From contig NC_061869.1 of assembly GCF_907164915.1 (NCBI RefSeq), forward strand, positions 46,559,771-46,623,770: a DNA stretch of 64,000 nt. The letters are read 5' to 3'. This document shows positions 20,401-29,785 of the stretch, piece by piece; position 1 is the first letter of the stretch, and every line of letters begins with the position of its first letter. The position numbers and the translations under genes were made by a program. This stretch comes from Impatiens glandulifera. Taxonomy: Eukaryota > Streptophyta > Magnoliopsida > Ericales > Balsaminaceae. The notes beneath the pieces were generated by a model. That model did no database searches and was not told the origin of the DNA. It saw only the letters and a list, made by a program, of their open reading frames with translations.

Positions 20401-20737
20401 CATGTTTAAGAAATTCTACTGTGTATCCAACATCACACATCTGACTAATGCTTAGCAAGTTAAAACGCAGGTTTTCAACTAAAAGTACGTTATCAATAGT
20501 TAAGTTACCATGGACAATCTTACCCTTGCCCACAGTTCTACCTTTTGAGTTGTCACCGAAGGTGATTAGAGCACCAGTTTCTATTCTGATGTCGGTTAGC
20601 AGGTTGTTGTTCCCAGTCATATGCCTGGAGCAACCGCTATCCAAGTACCATTCAGAATTTCCTAGCCGTTTCATCATATCCTGCAAAATGTACATATTTA
20701 CAACTATTTGGTACCCACATTCACTTGGGTCCACATG
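17459..20737 (-). pseudogene. pol of element C: protease, integrase, reverse transcriptase, RNase H
   Basis: One frame of about 1,090 codons interrupted by two TAG codons (20324-20326 and 17876-17878). Order: aspartic protease with WYLDSGCSRHMTG; pre-integrase HKRLNHLN and CSACQMGK; integrase core with HMDLFG, SDRGTEF and [12 protein letters not shown] supplying the D,D,E residues; reverse transcriptase with [11 protein letters not shown] and the YVDD site at 18412-18423; RNase H with STAEAEYLAA and VADIFTKPL. This is the integrase-before-RT order of Ty1/copia. The second TAG stands where relatives usually have Gln, fitting a C-to-T change. The frame opens in a different phase from gag and overlaps its end by about 17 nt. 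As written it cannot make full pol without readthrough. Confidence 0.93.
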
Positions 20738-22529
20738 CGATTAGTCCCTTGGGTATCCAAACCTTGACAAACCGGACGGCCTTCTTTGCTAAGGTTTTAA
20801 CCGTCCTTTTGGCACTCGGTTTTGGGTATCTCGGTTTTTCTACGAAAGTCTTAAATGAGGGTGATCTTTGGTTTGACCTATGCGGTTGAGGATTGGCTTT
20901 CCTATTTTTGAGAAGGTCGGCTTTTCTTTTCTTAGGGTCAAGCCACTTCTCAGAGTCGGTTGGACCAACATAGTTGTATTTTAGTTTTTCTTCCGTATAG
21001 TATGCGGTCAACTCTTCTTCAGCGGTCAAGGAGCTTTTGATGAATCTTATAAGAGGGAGGTTACTCCTTGTAAACCTTACTTTCTCTACGGGTTTTTGGT
21101 CTTTGGAGCTATCCTTTGTGTATCCTAAGCCGAACATGCAAAAGGGATGTCTGTAATGACTACACATTTTCTTTACCATATCACTAGATCTCTTATATGC
21201 AGCAATCTTATATTGGAGTCGAGCATTTTCTTCTTTGGTTAGTTCTCTAGCTGATTCACTAGACTGTTCGGTACTAAGTGGTGGTTCAGGTTCTGACTCG
21301 GTTTCTAAGGTAGATGTTTCCTCAGGTTTTATGATTTCCGGTTCGGTTATAACGGGTACTTCTGGTTCTGTCGGAATGGGTACTATAGGATCGGTTCTAA
21401 TGTTGAGTTGCTTAGGTAACATGGCTAGTAGGTTCTTATACTCTTCTACCATGTCATTCAATGCATTATATAGCTCATCTTTAGTAAATTCTTCACAAGG
21501 AGAGTCAAATACCTGTTCCTCGTTTGCCATGAGACATGTGAGTTCTTCATCACTGTCATTGTGAGCCCATAGACTTCCTCCATCATCGGCTATCAGTGCT
21601 TTCTGAACCTCGCTTCCTTCACCGGTTTGTTGATAGTTGTTTCGGTTATATTGGTTATCCGGTTTCCGGTTATCCCTCCTCGGTTTTCTGCATTCCCACT
21701 TAAAATGTCCCAAACAGTTACAGTTATAACACCTTACATTCGATTTATCGCCATAGTTGTAGTTTGTCGGTTGGCTTCTTTTCATGAACCTCCCAAACTT
21801 CTGTGCAAGCATAGCCATGGCATCCTCAGTGAACTGTTCGGCGGTTCTGATCGGTGCAGGTGCAGGAGCAACCGGTTCTGTGGATGTAATCAGTGCTCTG
21901 GTTGATGTTGAGGCCGAGACTTCTTCTTCAGTTCTAGATCTCATTTCAAACTCATATGCCTTAAGATCTTCGAATACATCATGCAGCTTCATCTTGTTTA
22001 GGCAGTTTGATTCCCTCATCACCATTGTCTTTATGTTCCATGCACTTGGAAGAGATCTTAGTGCTTTCATGATAACCTCCTTGTTGTCATACCTCTTACC
22101 AAGAGTTGCTAGCTCATCTAACACACCAGTGAACCGGTCACTGTACTCTTTCATCGTTTCTCCCGGTTTCATCTTGATGCTTTCAAACTTTTGAGTAGCT
22201 ACCATTATCTTGTTTTCCTTTGTTCTTTCATTTCCCTCAAAGATCTGAATAACCGTGTCCCATGTCTCCTTTGCGGTCTTGTAGTCTCTGATCTTGTAGT
22301 ATGTGTTTCTGTCCACACTGTTGGAGATCCGGTTTCTAGCATGGTTATCCAGGTTATTTCTTCTCATGTCTTCAGCTGTCCATTCCTTTCTGTCCTTATC
22401 AATGATTATCGGTCCTTCGGCCAGAATGGACTCCATCTCATCATCCAAGGTAATTAAGTGTAGGTGCATGCGTGCCTTCCAGTTGGCAAAGTCATCACCT
22501 TCTAGCATTGGAGGCCTATCGAAAGACAT
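20721..22529 (-). CDS. Gag of element C (602 aa, intact)
   Basis: Starts MSFDRPPMLEGDDFANWK 25 nt inside the primer site. Residues ~1-220 are the copia Gag core (DUF4219/UBN2), with LHLITLDDEM and TAKETWDTVIQIFEG. A CCHC zinc knuckle, CYNCNCLGHFKWEC, lies near residue 270 and should bind the genomic RNA. An acidic segment, a Pro/Glu-rich stretch and a basic segment follow. It ends with the conserved WIPKGLIACGPK. Intact gag beside a broken pol is common in young defective copies. Particles would assemble in the cytoplasm. Confidence 0.93.
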   Translation of the reverse strand: MSFDRPPMLEGDDFANWKARMHLHLITLDDEMESILAEGPIIIDKDRKEWTAEDMRRNNLDNHARNRISNSVDRNTYYKIRDYKTAKETWDTVIQIFEGNERTKENKIMVATQKFESIKMKPGETMKEYSDRFTGVLDELATLGKRYDNKEVIMKALRSLPSAWNIKTMVMRESNCLNKMKLHDVFEDLKAYEFEMRSRTEEEVSASTSTRALITSTEPVAPAPAPIRTAEQFTEDAMAMLAQKFGRFMKRSQPTNYNYGDKSNVRCYNCNCLGHFKWECRKPRRDNRKPDNQYNRNNYQQTGEGSEVQKALIADDGGSLWAHNDSDEELTCLMANEEQVFDSPCEEFTKDELYNALNDMVEEYKNLLAMLPKQLNIRTDPIVPIPTEPEVPVITEPEIIKPEETSTLETESEPEPPLSTEQSSESARELTKEENARLQYKIAAYKRSSDMVKKMCSHYRHPFCMFGLGYTKDSSKDQKPVEKVRFTRSNLPLIRFIKSSLTAEEELTAYYTEEKLKYNYVGPTDSEKWLDPKKRKADLLKNRKANPQPHRSNQRSPSFKTFVEKPRYPKPSAKRTVKTLAKKAVRFVKVWIPKGLIACGPK

Positions 22530-22554
22530 GCTTGCTTGAGTATTGAAACTAACT

Positions 22555-22566
22555 GCTCTGATACCA
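22555..22566 (-). other. Primer-binding site of element C
   Basis: TGGTATCAGAGC on the minus strand, two bases from the 5' LTR, matching initiator methionine tRNA. Confidence 0.95.
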
Positions 22567-22568
22567 AT

Positions 22569-23751
22569 TGTTAGGATCTAGGTCGCGGCTGGAGGTTCAA
22601 GCGCGGAAGAGGTTTGTTTCAGGTTGAAGCAGCACACTTATGTGATAGGCAGAACCGGTTTCGGATGATGAATGTTTGAAGATTGATGGGTCGGTTTTTG
22701 TAATATGGTGGTCCGGTTTGAATAGAGTTAAATAGGTTAGAGCGGTGTCGGTCAGTTAGAAAATGGAACCTGCAGAAAGTAAGTAACAAGACAGATTTTA
22801 TGGATATTCGGAGATAAAGCTCCTACGTCACCCCTTCCTCTCGAAACCGCGAGAATGATATTCACTAAGGAATACAATTACAATCCGATCGAGACTTATT
22901 TCCTGCTCGATAACACTCTTACAATTTACACCGAAATTGTAAAATACACACTTCAACTTTAGCACTTAGGCTTTCTCTAGAGATAGAACACACTGTTTTC
23001 ACATGTAAATTAAATGCTCGTTATATTGCTTGTGTCTCATTGTGTGTCCCGCATTTACTCTTCTTCAACTGCTCCTTTTATAGGTGAAATATGCCAACGG
23101 TCATATTTCACTTCCTTGAATCTGATTGGCTGAGCAGAGGTTCAGTGATTCAATGATTCAGTGATTCAGACCCTGCGGTCATCTTTTCAGACCTGGCGGT
23201 CAATCTCACAAACTTGGCAGTCTGTTCTTCCGGTGTGTAAGACAAACCTGCTAGGTTTGTCTTTTACTCAATGTGGTGACTGTCTGTTAAACAGTTGTCT
23301 GTACTTGGAAGATCTCCTTTCTGACTTATCCCGAAGTGGAAAGATCCTGTAGGACTGTCTTCTGCAGCCTGCAGACTTTCCTCAGACTTGTATGGATATG
23401 GAAGTGTTCAGTCTGTTCCTTTGGTATCATTCTCAACAGATACCCGAATTGTCTTCTTGTACTGATCGGTCATTCGACTTAACCGGATGGCTTCCGGTGT
23501 GAGTGGTTTAACCGGACAACTTCCGGTTATTCCTTTTCCTTGTGGCTGATCGGCTGTCTGGTGTTTCCGGTTTTAAGTTTTGGCCGATCCTTTCTTTGTG
23601 CGGTGATGTTCCAAATGTTCCTGGTCGGTTTTGTAGCTTGACCGGCTAGTCTTCTTAGCCGGCTCATTTGTTTGACCGGTCCGGTTCCTTGTTCCTGCAT
23701 GGAAGGTTTATTTATATTAAATTCTGTGAACCGGTCTAATTTTATCTAACA
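22569..23751 (-). repeat. 5' LTR of element C
   Basis: 1183 bp, nearly identical to 10185-11479 except for a 112-bp deletion after CTGGAGG with a short AGG microhomology at the joint. The core module lies at about 22796-22840. Confidence 0.95.
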
Positions 23752-23756
23752 ATCTT

Positions 23757-24567
23757 TGTCTTCTACTGATTTGATTATCTAGAGTAATGTGACAAATATC
23801 TGCCCTAAGTAGACTATTGTTAGACTTATACCAAAATAGGTATCTGAATATTTTGACAGTCTTCTGCTTCCCAAAAGATATTATCAGACTTGTATTAAAA
23901 TGACAATAATACAGTCTGTACATTTGAAGTCTTTCTTCTGTATTTTCCGAAAGTGTCCTGTATTGCACTAAAATGGAAACTATCAGCCGCTCTCAATATA
24001 AATTTGTCTTAGCATTAAGTTAGTTCTGTCTCTTGGATCTGATTGGTCAAACTACTGATTATTTTACAGATTGTCTTGTTTAATAGCTTAAGGTTGTATC
24101 AAGTAGTTTATCGGAAAAACCACCGGTTACGCCGTCTTTTTAATATCGGTCAACCGGTCATACTACCGAAGTATAGAAATCGATTTCTCTTTATATGGAG
24201 GGAGACTGATTTCTCTTCCTGAGACATAATCGATGAGTTCACCGATCATGAAGCTGAGCGGTAAAACTGTTTTTCACTGTTGAGTCGATCCTCTACTGGT
24301 TCCGTTTCTTGTAAAGATAGCCAAATATAAAGTTTATTTAGATGATCCTAGTTTGCGCCGATTTTTTAGTATCGGTCAACTATGTTAAGCGGTAAAACCG
24401 ATTTGTAGATATAAAGGAGTAAGTTGTCGGTTTCGGTTTTTCCGATTCCTGTATTTCCGAGCTTCTTTGGTCTTTCCGGATTTCTTTTATCCTGCACATA
24501 CGGTGGATTTAGTTAAGTTCTTTAAATAGTTAATTACTTACTAATTAACTATCTATTTTATCTAACA
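23757..24567 (-). repeat. LTR D, right piece
   Basis: Continues LTR D after the element C insertion. It has CCGGTT-rich U3 sequence and the typical outer edge TTTTATCTAACA ending at 24567. The next base falls inside LINE coding sequence, so D inserted into that LINE. No internal region of D is visible in this window. Confidence 0.7.
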
Positions 24568-25229
24568 AAGATCATTTCTCGACACTAGTTCATCTTATGG
24601 CTTGCCTTCTGGGAAAGACTCAGCACTCGTAACCGTATCATCAAGTATATGAGCATCCCGGACGTGAGTTGTCCTCTATGCAATGGAAGTGAAGAAACCA
24701 TTGATCACCTATTTAGGAGCTGCAATATAGCATTGGAAATTTGGGACATATTTTCTAAAAGTCTGGAGCTGATCAGTTTTCCGAATGAATGGAAAAAAAT
24801 CAAAAAAGCAGCACTACTCAAAGGCAAAGGAAACAGATTCGCAACAAACATATTCAAGTGCGGCTTTGGAGCAGTAGTTTACAACATTTTCAGGAACGTA
24901 ATGCGAGAGTCTATGGTAGAACCCGCAGAAGTGTTGAAAAATTATGGAGAGACATAGTCTCAGATTGTGGCGCACTTGCGGGAACGTGGAGAAAAGTTCC
25001 AAGTACGGAGCAGAATTGGAATATCTGCAGGAATTGGAATTTACCGTTTACTAAAATCATTAGAAACGAAAACATTGTAATCAGATAGTTTAGTTCCGTT
25101 TTTGTTTTTATTCAGAATGATACGACTTTAAAATCATTCTAGGTTTGTTTAGAATAATCTTTTAAACTCGTAGGTTTTTTTTCGTTTTTGGAAATTTTTA
25201 ATGAAATAACGTTAAATCGTTTAAAAAAA
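24568..25229 (+). pseudogene. LINE 3' fragment with reverse-transcriptase zinc-binding domain
   Basis: Translates in pieces to the zf-RVT region found at the end of plant LINE ORF2: RLSTRNRIIKYM, CPLCNGSEETIDHLF, then, after a frame change near 24890, ERNARVYGRTRRSVEKLWRD and DCGALAGTWRKVP. It has a stop in place of Arg near its left edge. It ends in a short poly(A) at 25223-25229. It is related to the LINE at 53203-55403, with the same motifs in the same order. The 5' part is cut off by LTR D. Confidence 0.8.
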
Positions 25230-26229
25230 GCTTTCTAAGCTTTACTAACTACCCCAAATTTTCCAATGAAGCAAGCTCGTCGCCAATCGTGAATTCTTCT
25301 ACATCAACTCCCACATACTCCACTCTTTCTCTCTTAAAAGACTCAAGATTCGGTTGATCTTCATGCAGGATTTTGTTAGGGTAGTCTTCAAATGATCTTC
25401 ATACAGCTTGTTGTTGATCGTTGGGCTCATCAGGGAAGAAAACACATGATGAAAAAGATCATTCCATGTAGGCTGGTTGGTTGGATCGGGCGCTCGTGTG
25501 TCCGGTTTGTTCTTCTTAGGGTAGCCGGGTCAACTAGATCGTTGACCAAACCTTTAGCCTCAACACCTAGATCAAACCTTTAGCCTAGACCACGAACCAC
25601 GATCTAACCATTGAACCCTGACCGAACCTAGACTCATCCTTTGAACCTTTCTCCTGAACCCGTGTTTGGACCTTGCCATTTATGCCTGACTGAGCAACGA
25701 TGAGCGGTCCACTGCCGCTCGCGGTTGTATGATGGTTGCCGACGACAGTCGTCAGCAACTCTTTTTGGCAATATATATTATTTATTTTATTTCGATGTAA
25801 TGAGCCAAAATAAATATTTTCATAAATCAAAATTTGTAGATTCAGATTATTTAAAAATTATAAATTAAGTAGTAAAAGATGAGTTTCCACATCTAAAAAA
25901 ATATTAAAAGTTTGAACTATTGTAAAAGACTCATTGAACTACTAGAGTATTTTCTTAAAATGTATTCAATATTGGAAGAAGTTAATTAAATCTCATAGAC
26001 TAATTGAGACTTTATGTTAACTTGTAAAACCACAAAAACTTAAACCAATAAAAAGATAAATCCAGAAAGCTGATAAATTAATTAACCTCTAACATCTTGT
26101 TGAGTTTATAAGGATAAATTAGAAAACATGAGAGCAATATAAATTGCTAAGCAAAATTCATGCTCCTAATTTTATCACATACCCATACATGCATCTATCA
26201 TGCATTTGGTCTCACTCACTCTCATCACA
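25230..26229. other. Intergenic region downstream of the PLT gene
   Basis: No gene or repeat recognised. 25490-25690 is less AT-rich and contains loose ACC/GACC repeats, perhaps a degraded transposon. The last ~300 bp are AT-rich and should include the 3' untranslated region of the PLT gene; no clear polyadenylation signal stands out. Confidence 0.5.
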
Positions 26230-28891
26230 TTATTCATTCCACATTGTAAAAGAACCCGCATTTGACCCTTGAACTGAGTCTCCGCCCGTCCAACCACCAT
26301 AACCATTTGTAGCAGAAGACATGTCATAGTCAACCTTAACCAATGCTAACTCCTGCTCATGTCCCGGGTTTGTTCCAGAAGACCCAGATCCAGATCCAAT
26401 CCCAAGTTCAGTAAGGCCCATATACCCGGTCGTATTAATGTAACTCCCACCAGAACTAATAGTGTTATCTATTATTGCCGACGAAGATGTGGGACCCACG
26501 TTCATGAGACCATGCATGCCTTGGAAGTAGCCGTTATAAATAGGTGATCCATATGGAGATTGTTGGTGGAGTTGGAGTTGAGTTTGAAGGTAATTTTGGT
26601 AATGTGATTCTTGAGAGGATGAATATTGATTGGATAATTCTTGGTGGTTTTGTAGGGTTAGTAGAGTTTGGGCTTGTTCAAAGGAGGTGGAAGGGTGAAT
26701 GTTAAGTGGGTAGGCTTGAAGTGGACTCGAGCCCGTGTAGTTGTTATAACTTGTTTGGCTCAACATCTCCTCACGCCTACGTGAAGTTTCGATGGCTTGG
26801 ACCTCTTTTAACCGCTTGGCTGCGCCACCACCTATGGGAAGTGAGTTGCTCTCGAGGATTGCCTTCACATCATATCGGTTCATCTCAAAGTTTGTCACAG
26901 CATTTAGGCCGCGGAATTTTATTGCAGCTATGTCATATGCTTCGGCTGCTTCCTCTTCCGTACCTAACACCATAAATTATTTGATGTTTTTAATAGTAAA
27001 TTAAGCAATTAAATAGAAAGTTAGTTAATTTGCTGATTAACTTATTATTAATTATTTACCGAAAGTGCCTAGATAGAGATCTTTGTTTCCAGCCACTCTG
27101 CCGATTCTTGCTTGCCATCTTCCATGCTGATGGTGCCTTTAAAATTGTAATACATTAATTTGTTAATTCTCGATCAATTTATTTGAAAACACTTTATTTC
27201 AAAAATCTGATTAGTATTGTAACTAGATCTAACTCCCAAACCAAACTGCAAAATAAATGTTAAAATACCTTGTAACTCCACGATACATCGAAGCTCCTCT
27301 TGAGAATCCACTGCTCTTCCTGAAATTGATTGATTGACAAATCAAGAAAACAATAGATATGTATTGTTGATAGATTGGACTTAACATTAAGAGGATGTAT
27401 ATCGATCTCATTTCAATCGCGAGTATAGATGTGTACCGAGTTTAGATTGATGAAATTTTGACAAAGAACAAATATAATTCTTTTTAAGCTAATCTAATTA
27501 CAAATATGCCTTAATTAATTACCTTCTAATTGAAGCCACAAATTCTTGTCTGGTCATGTTTTTCATATCCTCGACTTCCTTCTCATAGTTACTAATCTGA
27601 TGACACAAAGAAATATGCAAATTATAATTGTTTTCTACAAGTATTCGAGTGATTTCAGGCAAGTTTAGGTAAACTTTTTTATCTGATTTACAAAGAAAAA
27701 CATACCGGGAAATTAGTAGTTGTTGATGTCCCCCAGTACTTTAGTGCAGCAAGATCATATGACCTGGCAGCTTTGTCCTCTTTGTCATACCCACCTGCCA
27801 AAATAAAAGTAACAAAATTAAATTCCATATATATATATATAATGATAGGAGCATAAAGTTTATATTGATTAACTAATAAAGAATAAAATGTTTACTCACC
27901 CAAATATACTGCAAAAGATTAGCCATCAAATATTATGTCAAAATCCAAAAAAAAAAAAAAAAACAAATTAGTTATCATTGCAAAAATCCTCATTATAAGT
28001 AAATTAAACTTTGGAAAATAATATATACAAACCTTGACGACCTTTCCTCGATTGTCCTTCTCTTCTACAACTATTATCCCATAGATGAGCTTCGTACCTT
28101 CCTGTCCACCTATGTCTGAAAAACAAGCAGCGTAACAAATTCAAATTCAATAATAAGGGGCTTTCTAATTACAAAATAATTTCAATATAAATTCATAGAA
28201 GATTTGAAGGGGAAAATATTAATGACCTAGTAACTCCTCGATAAATTGATGTTCTTTGTCCGAAAGTATCCAAAGTCCTTTTCGGAGTAGCATCACTAAC
28301 AATGGCATTATTAGCACTACTAGTGTTATCAGTACTAGCGCCATTCTCGCTTGTTGACGAGTCCTTGCCACTCCCCATGGACAATGTCAATGACTGCAAA
28401 TTGCTTGCATTTTCTTGAAGATCGTAAGTGGCATTTCTATTTGCAGCTCCTAAGGAACTCTCATGAACGGGCATCAAGATGTTACTTTGGAAAAGATAAC
28501 CCACATCAGGATTGGCATGTATTTCATTGTAGATCACTAAATTTGTGGAATGATCATTGTCGGACTTGTTGTTAACGCCTAGAAAATCAGCCACCTTTGG
28601 TATTTCGTCCCCGCCGTATGATGGGATCATATTCCAATCTTCATCAAGGAAGACTCCAAATAAGGATAGCATTTATAAAAAAATAATATGTATTGGTGTC
28701 ATTCTAATATAATTAGTTTACTTCAATATTAATAGCCATATATGCGTACCTTGATTTTGGAAAGGATTATCAGCAGGTTGGTTGACTAACCCTAGGGAGA
28801 AATCATGATGAGGCTGTGAAGAATTGAGGTTTTGTTGGAGAGATGAGTTAGATGGAGAGAGTGGAAATGGAAGCCAGTTGTTGGAATTCAT
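26230..28891 (-). CDS. PLT2: PLETHORA1/2-type AP2 transcription factor (AINTEGUMENTA-like)
   Basis: Nine exons with GT-AG introns: 28750-28891, 28227-28638, 28033-28115, 27900-27908, 27706-27794, 27523-27596, 27269-27319, 27060-27136, 26230-26963; 1671 nt, 556 aa, the size expected for PLT1/PLT2. It starts [13 protein letters not shown] and ends [13 protein letters not shown]...FTMWNE, both diagnostic of the PLT1/PLT2 branch. AP2 repeat 1 is at about residues 178-244 and repeat 2 at about 280-338, joined by the conserved linker ending [10 protein letters not shown] Gln-rich activation-type tail follows. Family role: nuclear, auxin-responsive master regulator of the root stem-cell niche. The exon 2 acceptor could also lie 15 nt upstream in frame. 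Inside repeat 1 it has ARSYDLA and KYWGTST where homologues usually have ARAYDLA and KYWGPST. No frameshifts. PLT1 versus PLT2 cannot be decided here. Confidence 0.93.
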
Positions 28892-29463
28892 GTTGATCTA
28901 TCTCCTTCAAATTAATTAATGGGACAAGCATGAATCTATTTATATATATATATATGATGAAGAATTCTCCTTCTCTCTCTATCTCCAAAAATGCTACAAC
29001 GGGGGAAGAAAGATATTAAAAGTTAAAAAAAAATGTGAAGAGAAACAAGATTGGCTATTTAAATCTCTCACTATCTCTTTCTAGGGTTCCTAAATGATCC
29101 TCCCCTCTACAAATTCCCAATACCCAATAAAAATGTCCATAAATCAGGCTCATATTATTTTTATTATCACTCCAAAATTAAGAATGCTGTTTCCCAAGTT
29201 CTCTTTTGTCTATCAATAATATAATATATATATATATATATTTAAAAGTTTATATGTATTTTTTCAATTAAGATGTTGCCAAGAGTGGTGTATCATGGAA
29301 GCCATTAAAATAACAATATTTGAGATAATTGGATTCATGATAGAAATCCTTGCATTTTTAAGAACAATGACAAGTAAATAAAGTTTAGTGCACTACTTAG
29401 GATTCTTTAGGGATGAGACAACTCATAATAAAAAATTGGGTTAATTTATTGCTGAAACCATAA
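28892..29463 (-). promoter_or_regulatory. Upstream region of the PLT gene
   Basis: Contains a TATA-like stretch at 28937-28946 only ~45 nt from the ATG (probably too close to be the real TATA), CT-rich tracts around 28965-28990, a telo-box-like AACCCTAG near 29083 on the minus strand, and TGTCTC on the minus strand at 29415-29420, the auxin response factor hexamer. One hexamer in 570 bp can occur by chance. Confidence 0.35.
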
Positions 29464-29785
29464 TCTTTACATATATAATGATGCTTCATTTTAAAAGTGT
29501 TCGGATTGTCGGTCGAGAGTTATGGTTAATTTGGATATATATGTGAGAGTAAATGGATACTTGGGTCGGATTCTGGATTGACTCGCTCATAAATTTAAAA
29601 CGGTTAAAAATAAAATAAAAAATGATATAAGTGTTTCGAACTCGCAACCTAACATAAGTACAATTTTTTAACCAATTAGGCTAATAACATTTTAAAATTT
29701 TAATTCAATAACAAATTTGATGAACGCGGAACGTTGTAAAAATATATTTTTATCTCCGAGTGCATCACACGGGGATCTTCCTAGT
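29464..29785 (+). mobile_element. Non-autonomous Helitron-like element
   Basis: Starts TC after an A (29464) and ends CTAGT before a T (29781-29785), as Helitrons do. A hairpin CCGAGTG-CAT-CACACGG (29756-29772, one mismatch) sits 8 nt before CTAGT, the usual 3' terminator structure. No coding capacity. It holds tRNA-promoter-like boxes on the minus strand (A box TTAGCCTAATTGGTTAA at 29668-29684, B-box-like GAGTTCGAAAC at 29633-29643). It lies about 570 bp upstream of the PLT start. Confidence 0.65.

Larger units (their letters stand above)
10185..23751 (-). mobile_element. Element C: near-complete 13.6-kb Ty1/copia retrotransposon with three accessory genes
   Basis: Flanked by the 5-bp target duplication ATCTT (10180-10184 and 23752-23756). 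Minus-strand order: 5' LTR 22569-23751, primer site, gag, pol (protease, integrase, reverse transcriptase, RNase H), accessory ORF1, ORF2, ORF3, two purine-tract copies, 3' LTR 10185-11479. The two LTRs differ by roughly two dozen substitutions by eye plus one 112-bp indel, so the insertion is fairly recent. The element is much longer than usual copia because of ~6 kb between RNase H and the 3' LTR. Two TAG codons in pol and a frameshift in ORF1 make this copy defective. Confidence 0.93.

Noticed and set aside
28937..28946. TATATAAATAG as the PLT core promoter
   Set aside because: Only ~45 nt from the ATG, and part of a longer TA repeat; the real start site is probably further upstream.
29633..29684. 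A separate tRNA-derived SINE upstream of PLT
   Set aside because: The boxes lie inside a unit whose ends fit a Helitron, and no SINE tail or target duplication was found.
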